Source: Trichosporon coremiiforme
Taxonomy: Eukaryota > Basidiomycota > Tremellomycetes > Trichosporonales > Trichosporonaceae
Direction of reading: 5' to 3'
NCBI GenBank assembly: GCA_039545355.1
Contig: BCJJ01000024.1
Coordinates: forward strand, 1-64,000
DNA: 64,000 nt
Shown here: piece after piece, positions 21,047 through 31,345 of the stretch
How positions within the stretch are numbered: position 1 is the stretch's first letter
Layout: every line of letters starts with the position of its first letter
Program-made: the position numbers and the translations under genes
The notes under the pieces: model-generated
What the model saw: only the letters and a program-made list of their open reading frames with translations
Told to the model about the DNA's origin: nothing
Databases searched by the model: none

Positions 21047-23523
21047 GTGTTCCGACTCGCAGCCCCGTATATGACCAGTAGCCGCATCCTCTCGGCTTCC
21101 TTTAGAGTTACCCAATCCGTCGCCCAGCGCTCCCGCTCGATCCCCCTGGCCCCTGTCCCCCGTGCTTTTATTACCCCTCCCTCTTACATCGCCACTCAAA
21201 TTCGCCTTTGCCAACACCACGCCCACAACGACAACATGTCCGCTCCCGCCGCTCCCGCCGCCGGAGAGGCCAAGGAGGTCAAGCCTCAGGCTCCCGTCGC
21301 TGCCCCCGCCGACCAGGTGAAGCAGCAGAACAAGAAGGAGAAGAAGGAGAAGAAGGAGAAGAAGGGCGGTATCTCTGAGCTGAACCCTCCTCCCGAGTAC
21401 TTCGAGGAGCGCATCAAGATCTTCGACGAGTACATGGCCAAGTACCAGGACTTTGTTGCCCAGCAGCCCCGCGAGCCCATCACCGTCACCCTCCCCGACG
21501 GAAAGCAGATCCAGGGCACTGCTTGGGAGACCACCCCTCTTGAGATCGCCAAGGGCATCTCGTCCTCGCTCGCTGACCGCACCGTCATCGCCAAGGTCAA
21601 CAACCAGCAGCTCTGGGACCTCACCCGCCCTCTCGAGGGATCATGTAACCTCGCCCTCCTCGACTTCGACTCGCCGGAAGGAGACTACGAGGCCCGTCAG
21701 GTCTTCTGGCACTCGTCCGCGCACGTCATGGGTGAGGCTTGTGAGCGTTCGTTCGAGGGATGCTGCCTTGGTTACGGTCCTCCCCTTCCCGAGGGAGGTT
21801 TCTTCTACGACATGAGCCTTGGCAACGACAGGACCATCGGTCAGGACGACTACAAGCAGATCGAGGAGATCTCGAAGAAGGCTGTCAAGGAGAAGCAGGC
21901 GTTCCAGCGTCTCGAGCTGCCCAAGGAGGTCCTCCTCCAGATGTTCAAATACAACAAGTACAAGCAGCACTACATCAACGAGAAGGTCCCCGATGGCACC
22001 TCGTCGACTGTCTACCGCTGTGGACCCCTCATCGACCTGTGTCTTGGTCCCCACGTTCCCCACACTGGCCGCATCAAGTCGCTCGCTGTCACCAAGAACT
22101 CGTCCTCGTACTTCCTCGGTGACGCCAAGAACGACTCGTTCCAGCGTGTCTACGGAATGTCCTTCCCCGACTCGAAGCAGATGACTGAGTGGAAGAAACT
22201 CCAGGAGGAGGCCGCCAAGCGCGACCACCGCAAGATTGCCAAGGACCAGGAGCTCTTCTTCTTCTCTGACCTGTCCCCGGGATCGCCCTTCATGCTCCCC
22301 CACGGCATGCGCATCTACAACACGCTCATGAAGTTCATCCGTGAGGAGTACCACAAGCGTGGCTTCGTCGAGGTCGGCTCGCCCAACATGTTCAACTCGA
22401 AGCTTTGGGAGACCTCCGGACACTGGCAGCACTACGCCAAGGATATGTTCACGCTCAAGGTCGAGGAGGACACCTTCGCCCTCAAGCCCATGAACTGCCC
22501 GGGACACTGCGTCCTCTTCGACTCTCGCGACCGCTCCTACAAGGAGCTTCCCCTCCGTTTCGCCGAGTTCGGTGTTCTCCACCGTAACGAGGCCTCGGGT
22601 GCTCTGTCCGGCATGACCCGTGTCCGCCGTTTCGTCCAGGACGACGGTAAGTTCAGAAGCTGACATAGTGACGCACCCGTAGCTAACTCCCAGCGCACAT
22701 CTTCTGTACCGTTGACCAGATCGAGGAGGAGCTCTACTCGGCCATCGAGTTCCTCGACGCTGTCTACAAGCCCTTCGGCTTCGAGTACAAGGTCGGTCTC
22801 TCGACCCGTAACCCGGAGAAGTGGATGGGTGACCTCGCTGTTTGGGACAAGGCCGAGGCTTCGCTCAAGGGCGTTCTTGAGAACAAGCTGCCCGGCAAGT
22901 GGCACATCAACGAGGCGGACGCCGCGTTCTACGGCCCCAAGCTCGACTTCGACCTGACGGATGCCCTGGGCCGCAAGTGGCAGTGTGGTACCATCCAGCT
23001 CGACTTCCAGCTCCCCGAGCGCTTCAACCTGCAGTACCGTGGCGCCGAAGCCTCGAAGGCCGACAAGGAGGCTGCCCCCGGCGAGCTGCAGCCCGGCTAC
23101 CACCGCCCGGTCATGATCCACCGTGCGATTCTCGGCTCGCTCGAGCGTTTCCTCGCCATCATCACTGAGAACTGCGCCGGCAAGTGGCCCTTCTGGCTCA
23201 ACCCGCGCCAGGTTGTCGTCATCCCCGTCGCGGCGCCGTTCAAGCAGTACTCGGAGGACGTCGCCAAGGCGTTCAAGGACGCCGACATCCACGCCGACGT
23301 CGACCTCACGGACAACACGCTCAACAAGAAGATCCGTAACGCCCAGATCGCCCAGGCGTCCATGATCATCGTGGTTGGTGAGGAGGAGCAGAAGGCCCAC
23401 GCCGTCAACATCCGTAACCGTGACGCGGCCGACCCGGGACGTGGCGAGGTCATCCCCCTCGACGTCGCCGTCAAGAAGCTCGTCGAGCTCCGCGACTCGC
23501 GCGAGCGCATCGTCGCCCTCTAA
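21047..23523 (+). CDS. THS1: threonyl-tRNA synthetase, probably cytosolic and mitochondrial
   Basis: Class II synthetase charging tRNA-Thr. Two exons, 21047-22646 and 22694-23523, 2430 nt, 809 residues from the first ATG. Seen: TGS domain (about 135-200), SAD/editing-like domain with [10 protein letters not shown], catalytic core with zinc-ligand Cys in MNCPGHC (about 482) and motif 2 around [12 protein letters not shown], and a C-terminal anticodon-binding domain. The 47-nt intron ends GCTAACTCCCAG. The first 63 residues contain Arg at about seven places and no acidic residue until Asp 62, which is typical of a mitochondrial presequence. A second in-frame ATG at 21236 starts [14 protein letters not shown], a normal cytosolic N-terminus (746 residues). 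Dual targeting from two starts is therefore inferred. Confidence 0.95.
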
Positions 23524-23641
23524 GGTGAACAATCCAAAAACAGTCTCTTCGTTAATAGGGTTAGTCGTAGAGATCATGCAGATCATATTTTATATTCCCA
23601 ACATGTGTCTAGTAGTACATTGCATCTACGGTCTAGTCTTG

Positions 23642-24821
23642 CTACGCCTCGCCAGTCTGCGGCTGGGACAGGGGGTCCTCGGCCGTCATCTTTCCGAGCA
23701 GCTTCCAGTTCTTGGCGTACGTCGCTGAAATGTTAGTTCACTCCGTGGCGACACAACTCACGCTTGTAGATCCTGATGACGCCCTCGTCGTCCGACGTCG
23801 TGAGGGTGGTTCCTGTGGCGTTCCACGCGACCATGCTGACGCGCGCGCCCTTGGGGAACTCGGCAATCATCTCCGAGCTCCACTGCTTCCCGCTCTCGTC
23901 CTCTGGCGGGGCCAGCTGCCAGATACGCACGGTTCCGTCACGCGCGCCAGTCGCGAGCAGGTGGTAGCTCCGTCCACAGGAGGGCGCCCACGCGACGCTC
24001 GTGAGCGGCGACGTGCTCTGCGGCTTGAGGACGGCGAGCGTGCGCGGCTGCGGGTCGAGCTGGATCACCTTGACCGCCGGGCTCGTACCCGCAAAGGCGG
24101 CGAGGACGCTTCCCCAGAACCGCTCCCGGCACCAGCTGAGACCCCAGCCGCCCGTCGAGAGCTCGTTGGCACCAGCCCCGTCCACCGTCACGGGGGGGAA
24201 GGCGCCGCCCTCGTCGCCCCCGCTCAGGGAGGGGACGTGCACGTCGTGCTGCAGCGACCAGTCTGAAAGCTCGGGGTCGAGCGAGGTGTGGATTCGCAGA
24301 TGGCCGTCGGTCGCGATCGAGCCGACGCGCATGCCAACTGAAGGATTCGGGGGAGCGAACTCGACAGCACGTACCGAGCCCTTGGCGCCGGAGAGAATGC
24401 CGCGCTCAGCCCATCGCGGCGCCGTCGTGGAGGCGTTCGAGAGAGGAAGCTCCTCCCATATCCGCACGGTACGATCGTGCGAGCACGTAGCGAGCAGAGA
24501 GCCGTGGATCGGGTGCGCGAAGGAGAGGTGCAGGATGGGGGCATCGTGAGCCTGTTCCGTCAGCTGTGGGCACACCGCCCTAGCTCACCTTCCACTCCGT
24601 CTCGGCGTCCCATGTTCCGTCAGCAGACTTGCGGAACAGCTTGACCTTCTGGTCCGCAGAACAGGTTGCGACTGTCGTTAGCTTGGAGTGTAGCATTAAG
24701 CTTACGTCGCTCGCCGTAGAAGTCGTAGGTGATATCTGTCGTCAGCTCGAAGGAACGGACGGCTCAGCTTACAGGTCACCAGGTCGGCATGGCCGGTCGC
24801 GAGCAGTGACGTCTGGATCAT
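23642..24821 (-). CDS. SEH1: nucleoporin Seh1 (WD40 beta-propeller)
   Basis: WD40 protein shared by the Nup84 Y-complex of the nuclear pore and the SEA/GATOR2 complex that regulates TORC1 at the vacuole. Five exons: 24773-24821, 24706-24735, 24589-24671, 23762-24551, 23642-23724; 1035 nt, 344 residues, matching the family. Seen: repeats with LLATGHADLVTYITYDFYG, ADQKVKLFRK, LLATCSHDRTVRIWEE, LLATGARDGTVRIWQL and the last blade TLTTSDDEGVIRIYK. Introns end GCTGACGACAG, GCTAACGACAG, GCTGACGGAACAG and ACTAACATTTCAG. Only 118 nt separate its stop from the ThrRS stop. Its start faces SEC24 across 385 nt; Seh1 and COPII coats share evolutionary ancestry, but co-regulation here is only a possibility. 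Confidence 0.93.
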
Positions 24822-25206
24822 GATGCTGCTCGCCGAGGTCTTGTAGCAGCTATGCAAGCTCGCTCAATCGCTTCTCAACTTCACAACAATGGTCTCCTGG
24901 CCGGTTGCATCATGGCTGGGCTGCTTGGGTGAGGATGTGCCACGTGGTTGTGCCGAATCGCCGGATGTGGCGGGGCCGCGTAGTGCCTGGGCGTGGGTGA
25001 CGACTGGTGCGCTGGCATCCACTGGCGCGCTGGCAGCTCACTGCACGTCACCAGCGTCCGTCGATCGACACCTCATCACTACACGTTCTTGCATCGATCA
25101 CTTTCAGCGTCAACGACGACCGACGACCCCCGTCGCCTGATCCAACTACTTTCAAAAGCGACCGTTCAACCCCCGTGCGCCGTGAATCTTGGCGTTTGTG
25201 CGCACG
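24822..25206. promoter_or_regulatory. shared divergent promoter, SEH1 / SEC24
   Basis: 385 nt between outward-reading starts. Tandem similar phrases occur at about 25000-25040 (two copies of a GCGCTGGCA-containing segment about 25 nt apart). No TATA element seen. Confidence 0.45.
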
Positions 25207-28200
25207 ATGAACGTTCAACAGATTATGCTCCCTCAGGGCTGGGAAGCCCGATGGTAAGTCGCGCGCGACGCCGGACTTGTCGATTGTTTGTGCGGTCATT
25301 CCACCTCGACTGTTCAAGCAATGCGACCCTACTCCACTTTTCCAGCTGGAAAACCGTTGCCCGAAGCTGACATTATGCAGGGACGCTGGGTCTGGCCAGT
25401 ATGTCTACGTTAGTGAGTAAGCCAGCAACGATATCGCGATTAGCATCATTGGAGAGCGTACGCTGACAGTGCAGACCAGGCGACCGGTCAGAGCCAGTGG
25501 GAGGTTCCCACAAACCCTTCGTTCCCGACTGGACATGCGACCTCGACTTCGCCTGCCCCCGCCGGTGGTGCCGCCGCGGCCCATCACTCGAAGAGGAGAC
25601 AGTACCCCGTCGCCGACATGGAGCAAATGTACGGAGGAGCCGCTCAGCAACAGCAGCCCGGCTTCCAGGCCGCTACGCCCCAGTTCAACCAGGCCCAGGC
25701 GCCGGCACAGCAGCAGGGAGGCTTCCAGCAGCCCGGCCAGTTCTTCACGCCTGGAATGGAGGGACAGCAGGGACAGCAGCAAGCGCAGCCCGGTTTCCAG
25801 CAGCCTGGAGCTCAGCAACCCGGCTATGGCCAGTCCGGCAGCGTCGACCAGATGGGCAACCAGTTCCAGCAGATGAACCTCAACCAGGTTGGAGGAGGAT
25901 ATGCTGGCCACAACCAGCCGCCTGGATGGGGCCAGCAGTTCGAGCAGAAGCAGCTCCACCCTATCAACACGGTCAATCTCATCGGCCTCCAGCCCGACGT
26001 TCGCCTGCTCGATGCGCCCCCTCCCCCGGCTCTCCTGCCGTCCAATGCGTCGGTTACGAACTCACCCAACATTCACCCCGACCCCTCCTACCAGCGCTGC
26101 ACCCTCTCCTCGATGCCCACGACCCAGGGTCTCCTTAACAAGAGCAAGCTCCCCCTCGCCCTCGTTATGGCCCCGTACCGCTCTTACCGCGAGTCGGACG
26201 GTGACGACCCCGTGCCGGTTGTCTCTGACTCGGTGATCGCCCGTTGTCGCCGTTGCCGTGTCTACATCAACCCGTTCGTCACGTTCACTGAGGGAGGAAA
26301 CCGCTGGAAGTGCTGCATGTGCGGTCTTAGCAACGAGGTACCGCAGCTCTTCGACTGGGACTCGCGGGAGAACAAGCCCGCCGACCGCTGGGCGCGCAAG
26401 GAGCTCAACAACTCGGTCGTCGAGTTCGTCGCCCCCACGGAATACATGGTCCGCCCTCCTCAGCCCCCCGTGTATTGCTTCGTCATCGATGTCAGCCAGC
26501 CCGCCATCCAGTCGGGTATGGTCGCGACCGCCGCCCGCTCGATCCTCGAGTCTCTCGACAACATCCCCAACGAGGACCAGCGCACCAAGGTCGCGTTCAT
26601 TGCCGTCTCGACCAGCCTCCACTTCTTCTCTCTTCCCGCCGGAAAAGAGTCCGAGGCTTCGATGCTCGTCGTTTCCGACCTCACCGATGTCTTCCTCCCC
26701 AAGCCCGTCGACCTCCTTGTCAACCTCACCGAGTCCCGACCAGCGATCGAGAACCTGCTCGGCAAGCTCAGCGACATGTTCCAGGAGACCCATGTCGTTG
26801 GAAACGCTCTCGGCTCCGCCCTGCAGGCCGCTCACGAGCTCATCGGCAAGATTGGTGGAAAGATCATCGCCCTCTCCGCCTCCCTGCCTACACTCGGCAC
26901 TGGCGCCCTCAAGGCCCGTGACGACCCCAAGCTGCTCGGAACGTCAAAGGAGAGCTCGCTGCTCACAGCGCAGTCCAACTTCTACAAGACGTTCGCGATT
27001 GAGTGCTCCAAGTCGCAGGTCTCCGTTGACATGTGGCTGTTCTCTTCGACCTACACCGACGTCTCGACGCTGTCGTGCCTTCCTCGCTACACTGCTGGTC
27101 AGACCTACCTCTACCCCGGCTTCAACGCGTCGCGATCAGAGGACGCGATCAAGTTCGCCACCGAGTTCGGCAAGTCGCTCGCCACCCCGATCGGTCTCGA
27201 GGCTGTCATCCGTGTGCGTGCTTCGCGCGGTATTCGCATGTCGGCGTTCCACGGAAACTTCTTCATCCGCTCCACCGACCTGCTCGCCCTGCCCGTTCTC
27301 CCCGTCGACCAGAACTACTGCATTGAGCTCCAGCTCGAGGACGACCTCAAGCAGCCGTTCGTTGTGCTGCAGACCGCCATCCTGCACACGACCTGCTACG
27401 GTGAGCGCCGTATCCGTGTCATCACGCAGGCCCTCCCGACGACCGACTCTATCGCTCAGCTCTACGCTTCGGCCGACCAGCTCGCGATCGCCAACTACCT
27501 GTCGAACAAGGCCATTGAGAAGGTCTGGGCTGGCTCGTCGCTGGAGGACGCGCGCAACCTCATCACGAACCGTCTCAGCGACATGCTCTCAGTCTACAAG
27601 AACCAGGTCGCTGGTTCCGCCGGTGCGTCCGCTCAGCTCGCTGTTCCCGCCAACCTCTCGCTCCTGCCGCTACTGGCTTGTGCTATGATCAAGCACGTCG
27701 GCCTGCGCGAGGGTTCGACTATTCCTCCCGACCTCCGAGCATACGCCCAGGACCTGCTCACGACGCTACCTGTGCAGTCGTTCATCCCCTACATCCACTC
27801 TCGCTTCTACTCTCTCCACAACATGCCTGCGGAGGCTGGCACGATTGGCGAGCAGGGTGTCATCATGCCCCCGGCAATGAACTTGACGTCGGAGCGCCTG
27901 GAGCGCCACGGCCTGTTCCTGATCGAGGATGGTCAGAACATCTTCCTCTGGGTCGGACAGGAGGCCGTTCCCCGACTTATCCAGGACGTGTTCGACCTCA
28001 ACTCGTACGCCGACCTGCAGGGCGGCAAGTACACGCTGCCGCAGCTGGAGAACCCGTTCAACCAGCGCGTCAACGCCATCATCGCCAAGACGCGCGAGCT
28101 CCGCCGCGGCATCTACCGCCCGCACCTCTATGTCGTCAAGAGCGACGCCGAGCCGGCACTGCGCTCGTGGGCCCTCAGCCTCCTCATCGAGGACCGCATG

Positions 28201-28263
28201 GACAACATGAGCAGCTACGCGCAGTACCTCACGCGCGTCAAGAACAAGATCAACGGCTCGTAG
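25207..28263 (+). CDS. SEC24: COPII coat protein Sec24 with an N-terminal WW domain
   Basis: Cargo-selecting subunit of the Sec23/Sec24 COPII inner coat at ER exit sites. Three exons: 25207-25253, 25381-25412, 25475-28263; 2868 nt, 955 residues. Seen in order: a WW-type motif at 8-38 (LPQGW, Y23/Y25, N27, T30, W35, P38); a Gln/Pro-rich disordered region; a zinc finger at about 283-310 (CRRC...CCMC); the vWA-like trunk ([11 protein letters not shown]); beta-sandwich and helical domains; and a C-terminal gelsolin-like domain ([18 protein letters not shown]). The three-exon start is supported by canonical donors and CTGAC acceptors and by the fact that only splicing assembles the WW motif. A start at 25618 (MEQMYGG) would give the classical form without WW. 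The WW domain is not part of the standard yeast/human architecture. Confidence 0.94.
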
Positions 28264-28355
28264 TTAAAATCGTAGACAGACTGGTTAGGCTCGTATGTAA
28301 TGGATATCACACTAAAGTACATAGATGCAGAAGCGATTATTCTAGATTGGTGAAG

Positions 28356-28911
28356 TTACATGGTTGAAGGGTACTGCACGCCCGCCTCGATCGAGTACGT
28401 CGCCGCCCACACCCTAGCGTCAGCTTGTGGAAAGAGGGACCAAGCTGCGCACCTGATGGCGCCGGCGTCGTGCTCAGCGCTGCCAGCAATGAGGCGCGCG
28501 ATGCCGTTCTCGTGCCCATCGAGGGCCTTGGGCAACAGCACAGTAAGGCAAGTGACGAGCTGCGGTCCATAAGGAGTCGTGTGCCACTGCTCGGTGTGTC
28601 TAAGTTCGTACTGACTGACTGTCTGTCAGCTGACAACCACACATTCGTAAGCTCACGACCCGTATTGCGCAAGTACGAGTTGACGCGGTTCACGGTGCGC
28701 GTGTACTCAGTCGTGCGGAGTCGGCGCGGGAACATGAACACGGAGCGCTAGTCGTGAGTTCCCGTCTGATGTGATTGCGCCCAGTGGCAAATCAGCTTAC
28801 AACGGCGAAATGGGGCTTCTCCTCTGCCTCGGCGAACTCGTCTACGTGGAACCAGGGCTCGCCGGGGCGATAGCTCGACGGCGGCTTGATGCGGAGGATG
28901 GGGCCGGACAT
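28356..28911 (-). CDS. hypothetical protein, 141 residues, four exons
   Basis: Exons 28801-28911, 28657-28747, 28453-28618 and 28356-28413 total 426 nt, 141 residues. Introns 2 and 3 end GCTGACAGACAG and GCTGACGCTAG. Intron 1 ends ACGACTAG without a good branch site, so that junction is the weakest. The product starts MSGPILRIKPPSSYRPG and contains PWFHVDEFAEAEEKPHF, RSVFMFPRRLRTTEYTRT, QWHTTPYGPQLVT and a C-terminus ending YSIEAGVQYPSTM. It has no signal peptide, no membrane segment and no motif I can assign. Its stop is only 92 nt from the SEC24 stop (convergent), fitting the compact gene block. I cannot name a function. Confidence 0.6.
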
Positions 28912-29722
28912 GGTACTTCTAGCACTTGCTGCGTTCCTGCGTCCACTTGCACTAACTTCCGCAGCGTAAGTTCGCACAGCGTGCACTCGCAGTCAGACCC
29001 AGTGTCGAGACCGAGAGTGCTTCACAGGGAACGTCGGAGAAGGGGGTTATGAAGGCTTTGAATAATTATAAGAGTGAGTTGAGTGATGGAAAGGTGACAG
29101 GATCGAAATTAAGTACCCGCTGGCAGTAGCGGTCGGGTGGCAACTGCCAGCCCTCAGGCGATGCACGCGATGCAAGTACCTGGAGCCCCCTGGAACCAGA
29201 CGAGTGGCTACGCCAAGGGGCGCAATTCGGGCTGTGTGCATGTGCATGTGTCAAGGACGGGGGGCGCAGGGACGGACTGCGTGGAGAGCAACGAGAGGGC
29301 GATGGAGAATCGGTGTCGTCCGTCCGGAGGCTTGGGCGTCAGGCCAGCCAGGTCGCGCCAGGGGTCGGGTCGGGGCCGGCTGAGCCCCCTGGCGCCCCGT
29401 GTACCCGTGTCCGATCGTCGGTATCTTCAGCCTTTGCATACCACACTTCAGTCTCGAACACAGCAGCTCGTGTGCGTCACACAGCGCTGCACGAGAGGCA
29501 TGCAACAGGCGTAGCAGCCTCTTCCCCATAGCTCGAATGTGGCACTCACACAAATCACAGCATGGTGCCACATCCGACCCCACCCTGCCTCCAGACCCTC
29601 TAAGGGTATGCCCTGGTCTCCGAAACGAACCACAGCGTCCTTCTCAGGTCCCTCCGCACTCTTCCGAGCAACGAGCGGCGACACCGGCCTCGGCGCTGCG
29701 CAGCGGAGGTGAATATAGCAAG
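28912..29722. other. intergenic, nothing recognised
   Basis: 811 nt upstream of the tRNA-Asp gene. It must contain the promoter of the 141-residue gene. I see no ORF with protein-like character and no RNA gene. Confidence 0.5.
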
Positions 29723-29801
29723 TTCCTGTTCGTATAACGGCTAGTATGCTCGCTTGTCATGATGATCGCGGGAGATCGGAGTTCGATTCTCCGACAGGAA
29801 G
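29723..29801 (+). tRNA. tRNA-Asp (GTC) with a 7-nt intron
   Basis: Acceptor stem TTCCTGT/ACAGGAA with discriminator G, D arm with G18-G19 equivalents, anticodon stem CTCGC/GCGGG (one T-G pair), anticodon GTC, and T arm CGGAG-TTCGATT-CTCCG. Seven extra bases (29760-29766, TGATGAT) lie between positions 37 and 38, the normal site for tRNA introns. Followed at once by a T5 run. Confidence 0.93.
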
Positions 29802-29802
29802 C

Positions 29803-29807
29803 TTTTT
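29803..29807 (+). terminator. Pol III terminator of tRNA-Asp
   Basis: Run of five T directly after the tRNA-Asp 3' end. Confidence 0.8.
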
Positions 29808-30196
29808 GGGTCTGCGGAGAGCTGCAGGAGGTAGCTGGAGGCCTGGAGAAGCTGGGAGAGGGCTGGTGGCGTCCAGAGGAGGGGCACGGAGATGTGGCGA
29901 GTGCCTGGGCTACTTCGGCCTGTGACTGGTCCGAGGCCCCGGTCCAACATGCCAGAGCAGCTTTACATAACGGAGGCACGCATTGCTGTCGTCAGCAGGG
30001 ATTGACACCAAAGATACGCGGACTTGTACCACACAACAGCACATGGGTGAAATAACTGGAAATTTTCGGGAATCGCAACAAACTTGGAGAAGCTGCAACC
30101 CACCCCCGAGCATCTTGAGAGCCAAGCCAAGGTCTCTACGGAAGAGGAATGGCCCGCAGGCCTCACGGTCTGGCAGCTTGCATCGCTCACGTGCTC

Positions 30197-30314
30197 CTCA
30201 CCATAGCTCAGTTGGTAGAGCGTCGGACTGTAACTGATACCACTCCAAGGTTCTTATGGCCGCCCAATAGGGCGAGTAATCCGCAGGTCCTGTGTTCGAC
30301 TCACAGTGGTGAGA
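30197..30314 (+). tRNA. tRNA-Tyr (GTA), copy 1, 45-nt intron
   Basis: Acceptor CTCACCA/TGGTGAG with C1-G72 and A73, the eukaryotic tRNA-Tyr identity pair; T8-A9; D arm GCTC/GAGC; T arm CTGTG-TTCGACT-CACAG; anticodon GTA. The intron (30234-30278) follows A37 and can form a GC-rich hairpin (GCCGCCC...GGGCG). Anticodon-stem pair 27-43 is a T/C mismatch in all four copies. CACGTG lies at 30188-30193, 3 nt upstream. Confidence 0.94.
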
Positions 30315-30315
30315 C

Positions 30316-30320
30316 TTTTT
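30316..30320 (+). terminator. Pol III terminator of tRNA-Tyr copy 1
   Basis: T5 run two bases after A73. Confidence 0.8.
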
Positions 30321-30550
30321 GGCTTTTCTGTGCACCCTCATGGCCTCCATAGACCCCAGACAACGGCTCAGAGGTGCGGTAGCGTTTCTGGGGGGTTTCT
30401 GGGACTGTTGTGGAGAAGACGAGGTGAGTGTGACAGTTGGAACTACAAAGGTGCTCGGAGCTCTGGCATTGTTTTGACTCAGGCACTCCCCGGGAGACAC
30501 CCGCAGATCCCGGCCCGACGCCACAGACCCACGTGAGCATTCTTCCCTCC

Positions 30551-30664
30551 TCACCATAGCTCAGTTGGTAGAGCGTCGGACTGTAACTGATACCCCATCG
30601 TTTCCTGGCCGCCCGAGCGGGCGCGCAATCCGCAGGTCCTGTGTTCGACTCACAGTGGTGAGAC
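30551..30664 (+). tRNA. tRNA-Tyr (GTA), copy 2, 41-nt intron
   Basis: Mature sequence identical to copy 1. The intron (30588-30628) shares the first bases CTGATACC and the hairpin core GCCGCCCGAGCGGGCG but is otherwise different. CACGTG at 30530-30535. Confidence 0.94.
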
Positions 30665-30665
30665 T

Positions 30666-30670
30666 TTTTG
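30666..30670 (+). terminator. Pol III terminator of tRNA-Tyr copy 2
   Basis: T5 run two bases after A73. Confidence 0.8.
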
Positions 30671-30921
30671 GCTCCCTGTGCTGCCCCTACTTCCTCCTGC
30701 AGCATCAAGAAAGACTCCAGGACGAATGCTGGACATTTGAAGGTGAAGTTCGCCCCGCCACGGACCAATGATCAGAACGTGGCAGAAGGGAAAGGCTCGT
30801 GCACACTGACGCCCTGACTTTTCGGTTCAGGCACACGCGCCCTCAGCCACGCTCAACCGCCCCCCGACGCGCGCGGACGCCCGCAGATCTGCGCCCCTCA
30901 CCCACACGTCACGTGAGCTTC

Positions 30922-31031
30922 CTCACCATAGCTCAGTTGGTGGAGCGTCGGACTGTAATTGGTAAACTTCCAAAGCCGCCTGATAAGGCGAGTTCATCCG
31001 CAGGTCCTGTGTTCGACTCACAGTGGTGAGA
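30922..31031 (+). tRNA. tRNA-Tyr (GTA), copy 3, 47-nt intron, D-loop variant
   Basis: Same body as copies 1 and 2 except that the conserved A21 is G (GGTGGAGC instead of GGTAGAGC), which would disturb the 8-14-21 triple and might reduce function. Intron 30959-31005 starts TTGGTAAAC and has its own GC-rich hairpin (GCCGCCTGATAAGGCG). CACGTG at 30910-30915. Confidence 0.88.
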
Positions 31032-31034
31032 CAC

Positions 31035-31039
31035 TTTTT
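31035..31039 (+). terminator. Pol III terminator of tRNA-Tyr copy 3
   Basis: T5 run four bases after the discriminator. Confidence 0.75.
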
Positions 31040-31345
31040 GGAGCCTGTGCAGTGTTGAGAGGAGGACGGAGAGGTATGGTGAAAGAAGGGCGAAGGCATT
31101 GGGGATTGTAGGAGACACGTTATGGCCCGCGGCTCACGTCAGCCGACTGAAGAGCAGGCCAGCTGAAGGTCCGACAAAGAGCTGGAAGGAAAGGGGCGGT
31201 TGAGATGTTCTTCTGCCTTACAAACGATGTGCCTGACGCTGAAGCCGTAGCAGTTCACGGCAGGAATGTATGAAAGACGGTGCTCGTGTGCGCAGAGGTT
31301 CTGGCCACGTGGATATCTCAACGCCCCGTTCATCACTCACGTGAC

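Noticed and set aside
26258..27688. 476-codon Ser/Arg-rich open frame
   Set aside because: Shifted-frame shadow of SEC24.
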